DNA of 64,000 bases from Silvibacterium acidisoli (GTDB taxonomy: Bacteria > Acidobacteriota > Terriglobia > Terriglobales > Acidobacteriaceae). Of the stretch, positions 17,557-24,243 are shown in pieces. The DNA lies in assembly GCA_022870745.1 (NCBI GenBank), contig CP085323.1, positions 3,720,001 to 3,784,000 on the forward strand, read 5' to 3'. Below the pieces are notes generated by a model. That model searched no databases. It saw nothing but the letters and a program-made list of their open reading frames with translations, and was not told the origin of the DNA. Each line of letters starts with the position of its first letter. The first letter of the stretch is position 1. A program made the position numbers and the translations under genes.

Positions 17557-19284
17557 TTACTTCGCCGGATAATCCGTGACCTTCGGCGTCACACGCGGAT
17601 TCATCTTCGTGGCTCCGCCGGTGTTGTTGATCACGTTGCTGATCTCGCCGTGATTGCCAAGCGCCACAGTGATCATGTGATGAAACTTCACCTCCGGCTT
17701 CTGCGGAACTTCAATCGCATGCCCCAGCTTTACGTTCGGATGTGTGAAGACGCTATAGATACCCAGTCCCCACGCCTCGTGGCTAGTCACCTTGTCATCG
17801 ACCTTGTAAGAAGCCCACCCATCCGCATTGCCGCCGCTGGTAAACATGTACTGCGCAGGCGGATCGTAGGGAATCTCCGACTGATAGAAATATGTGCGCC
17901 CGTGATTGCCGTTCCAAAGCACCTGGAAGCCCTGGTGATGCTCAACGAAGAGACCATAAATCGTTACGTAGTCTGCGTTCACGACCAAACCATTGTCGCT
18001 GACGTTGCTGATCCAGCCCACGCCCTTGCCATGATCCGCACGCCAGATCCAGGTGTGATCGACGATGGTGTCGCGGCTGTTGATCTCGAGATTTTCGGTT
18101 ACGCGGCCAATCCCCGCGCCACCTACGCGAAAGAACACATCGTGCAGAGAGATGGGATTCTTCGTATGAACAGCCTTACTCTTCTGCGGGCCAATCTGTA
18201 ACAGATACGGTGACTTGGTAGGACCGCCATCGAAGAGAATGCCTGCAACGATGATGCCGTCCACGTCCGCGGTCGTCATCGCAGCCTTGCCCTTCATCGG
18301 CTTGAGGGTCGCGAATCCAAGACCCATCACTACTGCGTCAGGCCGCTTCACTTCAATCGGTTCGTCGAGTTCGTAAATGCCCGGAGTCAGCAGCAGGTCT
18401 TTGCCCTTGGCCAGCGCAGCATTGATCGTTGCAGCCGAATCGTGTCCTGCCTTCGCGATGTAGAAATGGCTCAGAGGAATGGAGTGGCCTGGAGTTGCGC
18501 CGTTATGCCATGAAATCCCCGCGCTTTCGTGCTGCATCGAAGGCACGCGCACGCTCCATGCCCCGGCCCTGTCCATTTCAAGGAACGGTTTCTCACGAAC
18601 GACCGGAGTCTTGTCGATCTTTGTATAGGGAGGCTGCGGCCACTCGCCCTGCGGTTGCTGCGGAACACCGACGAAGACCATATTCCAGTTCGAGCCGGTC
18701 CAGCTGTGCCACTCGCTGTTGCGCGAGATCCACTGCTGTTGCGTGCCGGAATCGACATTGCCGTCGGTCAGTGAGTCGGACATCCATCCGCCGCTCGCCC
18801 AGCCATGATTCTGATGCAGCACCAGGTTGCCCTTCACATGCATGCGGCGAAAGGGAACTGCCTGCGACACCGCCCACTGCATCGTTCCGCTCGAAGGCGA
18901 GACCGCAATGCCCTCGATCGCACGCCAGAAGGTTGTGGTGGCGTTGTTATTCGGCTCGCTCGCATCCGCATGCACATTGCCTGAGATATGCACCGCATCC
19001 GGAGTCGCACCCGCGCCAATCACCTCGGTGTAGAAACCAACTGGAACGTCGAGCTTGTAGTCGCCCGGCAGAAACACAAATGCATTCCGCTGCGGACCGA
19101 ACTCGTTATGCTGCTGCACGGCATAAGCGGCATTGATCTTCGCCTGCATCGCTGCCTGCGGCATCTTCGGGTCGAAGATCGCTACGTTCGGGCCGAAGTC
19201 CGGGGTCGCAGCCGCAAACACGGACAGAGGTGCGGCAGCAAGCAAAGCAGAGAGACAAATCGTTTGTCTCAGGCGGTTTCTCAT
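17557..19284 (-). CDS. Secreted right-handed beta-helix protein, putative polysaccharide-active
   Basis: 575 aa. A signal peptide (ICLSALLAAAPLSVFA) is followed by a pectate-lyase-like beta-helix architecture. Visible blocks are FVFLPGDYKLDVPVGFYTEV near the N-terminus, LLLTPGIYELDEPIEVKRP in the middle, and IIVAGILFDGG plus TIVDHTWIWRADHG in the C-terminal coils. Such paired beta-helix starts occur in GH55-like and pectate-lyase-superfamily proteins. I cannot assign a substrate or catalytic residues. The start is ATG 19284, with GGAG 6 nt before; a GTG one codon upstream is possible. It is close to the GxGYxYP gene, another exported carbohydrate-related protein. Confidence 0.72.
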   Translation of the reverse strand: MRNRLRQTICLSALLAAAPLSVFAAATPDFGPNVAIFDPKMPQAAMQAKINAAYAVQQHNEFGPQRNAFVFLPGDYKLDVPVGFYTEVIGAGATPDAVHISGNVHADASEPNNNATTTFWRAIEGIAVSPSSGTMQWAVSQAVPFRRMHVKGNLVLHQNHGWASGGWMSDSLTDGNVDSGTQQQWISRNSEWHSWTGSNWNMVFVGVPQQPQGEWPQPPYTKIDKTPVVREKPFLEMDRAGAWSVRVPSMQHESAGISWHNGATPGHSIPLSHFYIAKAGHDSAATINAALAKGKDLLLTPGIYELDEPIEVKRPDAVVMGLGFATLKPMKGKAAMTTADVDGIIVAGILFDGGPTKSPYLLQIGPQKSKAVHTKNPISLHDVFFRVGGAGIGRVTENLEINSRDTIVDHTWIWRADHGKGVGWISNVSDNGLVVNADYVTIYGLFVEHHQGFQVLWNGNHGRTYFYQSEIPYDPPAQYMFTSGGNADGWASYKVDDKVTSHEAWGLGIYSVFTHPNVKLGHAIEVPQKPEVKFHHMITVALGNHGEISNVINNTGGATKMNPRVTPKVTDYPAK

Positions 19285-19339
19285 CACGGGCTCCAGGTCT
19301 TTCTAAAGAAATCTCTCTATGTCTATCCTGTTCGTGCCG

Positions 19340-19407
19340 CACCCGGCAAGTGCCGGGTGAATCCGAAACGCACAAATGCCCGGGATACCCGGGCATTTGT
19401 GCGTTTC
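19340..19407. terminator. Two tandem perfect hairpins, possible 3'-end element
   Basis: The first hairpin pairs CACCCGGCA with TGCCGGGTG over two bases (19340-19359). The second has two perfect 20-base arms (19365-19384 and 19388-19407) around an ATA loop. Both lie downstream of the stop of the MepK-like gene and upstream of the beta-helix gene start. Neither is followed by a T run on either strand, so they may act as 3'-end stabilisers or protein sites and not as simple terminators. Confidence 0.6.
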
Positions 19408-19424
19408 ATGTGTGCTGCGATGAA

Positions 19425-20399
19425 TTAAGTGGCGCGTTTATTCCATGTGCGGCTGTGTCGGCGCATTCCACGCCGATGAATAGCCCTGGGAGCATAGGCC
19501 CATTGGCGAACCGGTCCCACATCGATGTGGACGAACTGGCTAGCCGGGTAGTAGCCGACGCCGCCGGCATGAAGCGACAACGCCGCGTCGCGCAGGTTGC
19601 TCGCCGAGACGCCGGGCACGCGAATGTCCAGCGCTTTCGCCACGATGTGCTGCGAATGCAGCGCCGCATTGGTGCCACCCTCCGCGCGCAGCATGTCATT
19701 CGTTTCCTGGCTGCGGAAACCGGAGAGGATGTTGACGGCATCTCCCGAGTGATTCACTTCGGCGAGGATGGTGTGCAGTACATCGAACGTACGGGGATCG
19801 TAGCTTGCCACCGTACCGTTGTGGCTGTCGCGCAGGAAGGCGTTTAGCGAATCCAGGGCCTGCGGAATATAGACGTCGCCGATGCGATACACCACATCGA
19901 TGCTCTGATCGTCGTTCGACCGTGTGAGCCGCAGTTCGTAACGTGTTCCGTCGGTGGGAACATATTCCTGGCTCAAGGGAGGTATTCCCGCTTCGGGAAG
20001 AGGAATGGCTAGGAATCGGTGAGCCAGAGTCCGGAAGCGGCCATGCTTATGAACCTTCAGAACACGCGCGCCCGCATCATTCGCGATGAAAAGAGCGGTC
20101 AGAGCCGTGGCTCCCAGGAATACGCCTTTCAGCAGGCGGGTATTGACTCGCCGAAAAAGGGGAGCGAGCGGAGCCGATTCGGTAATTCTCTGCCAGGAAA
20201 AATTCAAAACGCGATATCCAATTGGGGATTTGGCAACCGTTATCTTTCCAATGTATTCAAAGCGGCGCGCAAATCGCAAGAGGTAATCGTCATTTAAGTA
20301 TGCGAATCGACATGCGCCAGAAATCGGTGCGTGTCTGATACCAAGGCGACTGCTCCACAGCTCACTGGACAACAACGCACACCCCACTACAGCGATCAT
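19425..20399 (-). CDS. DUF882/MepK-like M15 peptidase, membrane-anchored
   Basis: Up to 324 aa. The C-terminal ~180 residues match the YcbK/MepK (DUF882) group of M15 zinc peptidases that cut peptidoglycan cross-links. Likely zinc ligands are the His of SQHIVAKALDIRVPG with its Asp, and the His of FVHIDVGPVR. The ILSGFRSQETNDMLR block is also typical. A single hydrophobic helix (LLKGVFLGATALTALFIA) lies near residue 95 and probably acts as signal or anchor, so the true start is likely downstream of 20399, for instance at a TTG before the NFSWQR segment. I could not find a clear ribosome-binding site. The arginine-rich C-terminus is unusual. Confidence 0.8.
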   Translation of the reverse strand: MIAVVGCALLSSELWSSRLGIRHAPISGACRFAYLNDDYLLRFARRFEYIGKITVAKSPIGYRVLNFSWQRITESAPLAPLFRRVNTRLLKGVFLGATALTALFIANDAGARVLKVHKHGRFRTLAHRFLAIPLPEAGIPPLSQEYVPTDGTRYELRLTRSNDDQSIDVVYRIGDVYIPQALDSLNAFLRDSHNGTVASYDPRTFDVLHTILAEVNHSGDAVNILSGFRSQETNDMLRAEGGTNAALHSQHIVAKALDIRVPGVSASNLRDAALSLHAGGVGYYPASQFVHIDVGPVRQWAYAPRAIHRRGMRRHSRTWNKRAT

Positions 20400-20477
20400 C
20401 CGTAAGAGCCAGAGTGTGTCTTACTACTCGCGCTTTGTGATTCCCCCGGGAGGGAAGTTTATGGGGGTAGCGGCCAA

Positions 20478-20505
20478 TTGAACTGAGATGCTTTTCCCGT
20501 ACTCT
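20478..20505 (+). promoter_or_regulatory. Candidate sigma-70-like promoter for the ATP-grasp cassette
   Basis: TTGAAC and TACTCT are separated by 16 bp. The predicted transcription start would fall only a few bases before the first ATG at 20516, which would fit a nearly leaderless message or a translation start further in (20531 or 20546). This is weak evidence. Confidence 0.3.
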
Positions 20506-20515
20506 AGTCACGGAG

Positions 20516-21823
20516 ATGTTCTGCGAAGCGATGGGCGTAGAGACAATGCAATCTCAAACGGACTCGCTGGATGCGTTTCCATGTGGCCTAACTTTAGGTG
20601 CGCCGCTACCTCCAACCGTCCTGCGGGCGGTGGAACGAGAGTTGAACCTTCGTCACGCAAAATGGGATACACGCGTGGGAAATGTTTCTGTTCTCTCGCC
20701 AGAACCGGTGCTGATGCATAACCGGGAATGGCGGTGGCTATGCAGACAGGCGGAAAGTGCTAGTCGTGAGCTGCTTGCCTTGGAACAGGAAATTGTTGGC
20801 CGCAACGACCTCCAGGAGTTGCTTGGCATTCCAGTAAATCTAAGGCGATTGTTGCAGGGGAAATCGCAGGAAGCTCGCCCCGTCGTCCGAGCATTCCGCT
20901 TCGATTTCCACCCTACGGCCAAAGGCTGGATGCTCTCGGAAGTTAACAGTGACGTACCGGGAGGGTATGGGGAAGCCTCAACTTTAACAAGCCTGTATGG
21001 CCAACATTCAAGTGGACTAGTCGCGCCGCCGGATCCTCTCGTAATTTGGGCAGATGCTGTCGAATCGGTAGCGATGGGCAAAGTAGTTGCGCTGCTGTAT
21101 GCGCCCGGATTCATGGAGGACGAGCAGGTCGTACGCTCGCAGGCGAAGGAACTAGGGCGCCGCGGCTTTCAGACCTACCTCATTCAAAGTCCCTTCGCTT
21201 TGAAGTGGAACCGCGGACGCGCAGTGCTACGTAAATCGCCTGCGACAGCCATTGATATCCTTGTCCGGTTTTACCAAGTGGAGTGGCTTACCCAGTTGCC
21301 GGTGTGGACCGGGTGGAAGGGGATGTTTCATGGCGGAAATGACACACTGGTCTTGAATCCCGTTGTTTCTGCCATCTCCGAAAGCAAACGTCTCCCGCTT
21401 TGCTGGCCTTATGTGTCAGAACGAGCATCGGCATTTCGAGATCTTCTGCCGGAAACCTGCGAGCCGGCCAATATTGTGGGGATGACACGAGAGGACTGGG
21501 TTCTGAAGGCTGCGTACTCCAACACGGGAGACGATGTTCACCTCGGTGCTTCCAAGACGGCTTACGAGTGGTCAAATCTGCTCGGCAACGCGGTGCGTCA
21601 GCCTCGTCGCTGGGTCGCCCAACGTCGATTCGATACGTCAGAACTTTGTTCAAAGGGCGGGTTGGTGAAACCGTGCGTAGGGGTTTATGTCATTAATGGC
21701 TGCGCAGCGGGTGCTTACGTCAGGCTGTCGCGGAGACAGGTCACGGATGGATATGCGCTGGAGGCCCCGTTGTTTTTGTCGGATTTTGAGGAGGACGGTT
21801 GGATCGCGAACAGGCTTGGATGA
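20516..21823 (+). CDS. Glutathionylspermidine-synthase-like ATP-grasp ligase
   Basis: 435 aa. The N-terminal part (about 45-160) contains the family's substrate/ATP region with FRFDFHP near 128 and LSEVNSDVPGG near 142, the Asp and Glu-x-Asn residues typical of the GSP_synth (YgiC/YjfC) ATP-grasp fold. A later block, DWVLKAAYSNTGDDVHLG, is the phosphate-binding Lys region. Family knowledge: these enzymes join a carboxylate to an amine through an acyl phosphate. No amidase domain is present, unlike E. coli Gss. The next gene overlaps its end by 25 bp. Base composition is visibly AT-richer than neighbours. Several ATG starts (20516, 20531, 20546) are possible. Substrates are unknown. Confidence 0.75.
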   Translation: MFCEAMGVETMQSQTDSLDAFPCGLTLGAPLPPTVLRAVERELNLRHAKWDTRVGNVSVLSPEPVLMHNREWRWLCRQAESASRELLALEQEIVGRNDLQELLGIPVNLRRLLQGKSQEARPVVRAFRFDFHPTAKGWMLSEVNSDVPGGYGEASTLTSLYGQHSSGLVAPPDPLVIWADAVESVAMGKVVALLYAPGFMEDEQVVRSQAKELGRRGFQTYLIQSPFALKWNRGRAVLRKSPATAIDILVRFYQVEWLTQLPVWTGWKGMFHGGNDTLVLNPVVSAISESKRLPLCWPYVSERASAFRDLLPETCEPANIVGMTREDWVLKAAYSNTGDDVHLGASKTAYEWSNLLGNAVRQPRRWVAQRRFDTSELCSKGGLVKPCVGVYVINGCAAGAYVRLSRRQVTDGYALEAPLFLSDFEEDGWIANRLG

Positions 21824-22563
21824 TCTGGGCACCGGAAGAGTCACAGTGGGGTAGGTGGACAAAGCCAGCTTTATTCTCTTTCCTGCCGGAAACTTTGTCG
21901 TCACAAAGCGAACTACCTATCCCAGACTGGTCGGCATTGAGCCAAGGTGATACTGCTGTCCTGGTTGAACTCCCGGGGCCGCAAGCTGTTATCGCAGGAC
22001 TACAGTTCGCAAGGTTCGGCTACAGGCCGATTGCGCTGTTCAATGCAAGTCCCTTCGCACCAGAGATCAAAGTTGCGGGGGACGGTGGCTTTTCAAATCC
22101 GATCGTCGATGTTGCGCGCATAGTGTGGACTATCGAGGGCTATTCGGCCAGTTTGGAGGAAATGCATTTACCGGCTTCTGCACCACCAGCATTTCTTATC
22201 GATGCGAATCGAAGTAGAGGGCCTTTGTTTCCAGGCGCCGGCATGTTCGATAATCGCTCCGTTGTTTGGGAAACGGATCTGCCGGAGGCCGAGGATTTGC
22301 AGCGGGCTGGTATTCGCCGCGTGGTGCTGGTTCAGACGAATAGGGTCTTTCGATACGATCTGGTCGGGATTCTACTTTCCTGGCAGACAAAAGGTATAGA
22401 GATTACAACTCAGGCGTTCGCGCAGCCGTGGAGTCCGCGAAAGGTCGTGGTCAAAAGCCCAGGCAAAGTTGCTGTCCTGATACGGACGTTCGTGAAATGG
22501 ATCGTCTTCAAGACGAATAGTTTTGGCGCGTTCGGAAATATTGCTCATCCATCCGGAGGATGA
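21799..22563 (+). CDS. Unrecognised partner of the ATP-grasp ligase
   Basis: 254 aa, no family recognised. The start is TTG preceded by GAGGAGG, inside the end of the ligase gene, so translation is coupled. The N-terminal half has strand-helix alternation (DTAVLVELPGPQAVIAGLQF, then GYRPIALFNASPF) that could be a Rossmann-like fold. The segment AGIRRVVLVQTNRVFRYDLVG continues this pattern. The C-terminus is basic and hydrophobic (VKWIVFKTNSFGAFG). No signal peptide or catalytic motif is evident. From position alone it is likely to act with the ligase as second subunit, substrate carrier or downstream enzyme. Confidence 0.7.
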   Translation: MDREQAWMIWAPEESQWGRWTKPALFSFLPETLSSQSELPIPDWSALSQGDTAVLVELPGPQAVIAGLQFARFGYRPIALFNASPFAPEIKVAGDGGFSNPIVDVARIVWTIEGYSASLEEMHLPASAPPAFLIDANRSRGPLFPGAGMFDNRSVVWETDLPEAEDLQRAGIRRVVLVQTNRVFRYDLVGILLSWQTKGIEITTQAFAQPWSPRKVVVKSPGKVAVLIRTFVKWIVFKTNSFGAFGNIAHPSGG

Positions 22564-22572
22564 ACAGCAAAA

Positions 22573-22614
22573 GTGGAAGGCACTATTCGGCTGTCGTTGA
22601 ATTAGTCCTTCCAC
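22573..22614 (+). terminator. Stem-loop after the ATP-grasp cassette
   Basis: GTGGAAGG pairs with CCTTCCAC, extended inward by ACTA/TAGT. It sits 10 bp after the stop. The sequence just after it (CCACCCAAGC ... GGGGC, to about 22634) looks like a decayed copy of the dispersed GGGTGCCCCA-type palindrome. Confidence 0.5.
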
Positions 22615-22642
22615 CCAAGCTCGCTTGAAGGGGCTGCAACGA

Positions 22643-23341
22643 CTAGCGCTCATCCCGATCCGGGGTGAGATGAACGCTTCCTGCACCTACGTTGATCTTG
22701 AGATCGCCGTCGCCGCTTCCGGTCATGTTTTTGGAGATGATGCCGAATGCGCCGTTTCCCTTTGGGCGGTCGTCGCTCAGGTGTCCCACTCCGATGCTGG
22801 TGTCGAGCGTGGCGTAGTCGTGGTCGCCGTCAAGCTCGGCGTAGATAGATCCAGCGCCCAGGTTCAGCTCGCGATTCCCGCGCAGGGCGTGCGCTTTGCA
22901 GCGTAGGGTACCGGCGCCCAGGTTGATTTCGTTCTCCGCCGATGGCTCTGCCCTTGGCAGGTAGAGCGTGACGGTGGCGTGGGCGTCTTTCGGAAACTGC
23001 AGCGTGATTACAGCCTCGCCCTTGTCGACGTTGAGCGTCTGGACGTACGAGCCGAGCGGCTTCTCTGCGCCGGGCGAGTTCACTTCGATATGCAGCCTGT
23101 CGCCCGCCGACGGAGCCAGGCGTAGCTCGCCCTCGCATACGCTCACCCGCAGAGAGTGAAGGCCGGACAACGTACGTTGCACCTCAAACCGCGTTGACGA
23201 GGAGATGTCGCCCGGTTGCGCATGATAGGTCCAGGGAGCATTGTTGTCGGTGCAATGGTGCGAATCCTCGGCGCGGGCGTGTGCGCCGGCGAGGACGAAG
23301 CTGACTATGGCGAGTACCATTTTCAAGTGCGGTTTCCGCAT
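22643..23341 (-). CDS. Secreted DUF4097-like beta-repeat protein
   Basis: 232 aa. A signal peptide (KMVLAIVSFVLAGAHARA) is followed by a region resembling DUF4097-type putative adhesins: VQRTLSGLHSLRVSVCEGEL, then VTLYLPRAEP, and repeating short strands ending in LGAGT, LGAGS, VGVGHL and VGAGSVHL. Such proteins form beta-solenoids of unknown function. Two Cys in the first third could form a disulphide outside the cytoplasm. The ATG has AGGAA about 8 nt upstream. It converges with the ATP-grasp cassette and is divergent from rpsO. Confidence 0.72.
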   Translation of the reverse strand: MRKPHLKMVLAIVSFVLAGAHARAEDSHHCTDNNAPWTYHAQPGDISSSTRFEVQRTLSGLHSLRVSVCEGELRLAPSAGDRLHIEVNSPGAEKPLGSYVQTLNVDKGEAVITLQFPKDAHATVTLYLPRAEPSAENEINLGAGTLRCKAHALRGNRELNLGAGSIYAELDGDHDYATLDTSIGVGHLSDDRPKGNGAFGIISKNMTGSGDGDLKINVGAGSVHLTPDRDER

Positions 23342-23607
23342 ACGTTCTATTCCTGCGTGTAAGAATCGGCGCGCATCCAGCCGCCTTGCTGACGGAATAC
23401 GCGGGATGATTCCCGGTAGTTCCAGAAATCGAGTGCAGGGTGGTCGCTTCGCAGCGGCTCAAAAGAAAAGGCTTAGCGTCATTACGTGCGTTCTCAACAG
23501 GTGCAAGGTGAGGCCGTTTCCGTTGCTGGCAAAATCCGCCCATGTTATTCTTGGTGCAGACATTTAGGAAGTGTAGAGAACAAGGAAACAGGAGTAACGC
23601 ACACACC

Positions 23608-23874
23608 GTGCTGGCACCCGAAAAGAAAACCGATATCATCACGCGTTTCCGCACCCATGACTCCGATACAGGGAGCCCTGAGGTTCAGATCGCGATCCTC
23701 AGCGAGCGCATTGGCGAGCTGACCGAGCACTTCAAGACCCACGCAAAGGATCATGGATCCCGCCGCGGCCTTCTGATGCTTGTTAGCAAGCGCCGTCGCC
23801 TGCTCGACTACCTGAAAACCAACGACTCCGACCGCTATCGCGAAGTCATCGGCAAGCTCGGCATACGCAAGTAG
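23608..23874 (+). CDS. rpsO: 30S ribosomal protein S15
   Basis: 88 aa, standard for S15. The product starts [21 protein letters not shown] and has the 16S rRNA-binding helices, including [12 protein letters not shown] and [12 protein letters not shown]. It binds the central domain of 16S rRNA. The start is GTG 23608, which gives the usual length; AGGAG lies about 14 nt upstream, a long spacing. The frame is open further upstream but without homology. The order rpsO-pnp is conserved in many bacteria and is seen here with a 369-bp gap. Confidence 0.95.
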   Translation: MLAPEKKTDIITRFRTHDSDTGSPEVQIAILSERIGELTEHFKTHAKDHGSRRGLLMLVSKRRRLLDYLKTNDSDRYREVIGKLGIRK

Positions 23875-24243
23875 CCTCGGCGAGTCCCTTGTCCCCTAAG
23901 CAGACGCGAAGGACATTGAACCAGGATTGGAAGACGCGGGTTGGGCGAATGTCCCTCCCGTCTTTCTCATGTGTGAAGCTCGACCCACCCGGGTCGCTCC
24001 ACGCATTCGCTTTTGCATTTCCCGGGGTCTCCGCGCGGTGAGGCGACAAATCGCCCGCCGCATCGGCGCAGACCGGCTTCAGCCGGCTTTCCGCCCCCTG
24101 TCCGTCCCACCTGCGAATTGCTCTGCACGCTGCACCCGGGCCTCTGCCGCCCCGGGCGTCGAAATCAGCTATGCGCTGCCCATGGCCGCGCGCAGCGTTG
24201 CTGCCGCAGCATTCGCAACCTCCCATCCAGAAATGAGGATTCT
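23875..24243 (+). promoter_or_regulatory. Structured leader between rpsO and pnp
   Basis: About 370 bp with no gene. Three hairpins are visible. The first has AAGACG(C)GGG at 23931 pairing with CCCGTCTT at 23957, followed by T-rich sequence (possible rpsO terminator). The second has CGACCC at 23981 with GGGTCG at 23991, and the third CCGGCT at 24073 with AGCCGG at 24081. In E. coli the pnp leader is cut by RNase III and degraded by PNPase itself; the hairpins here would fit autoregulation but do not prove it. Confidence 0.45.
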
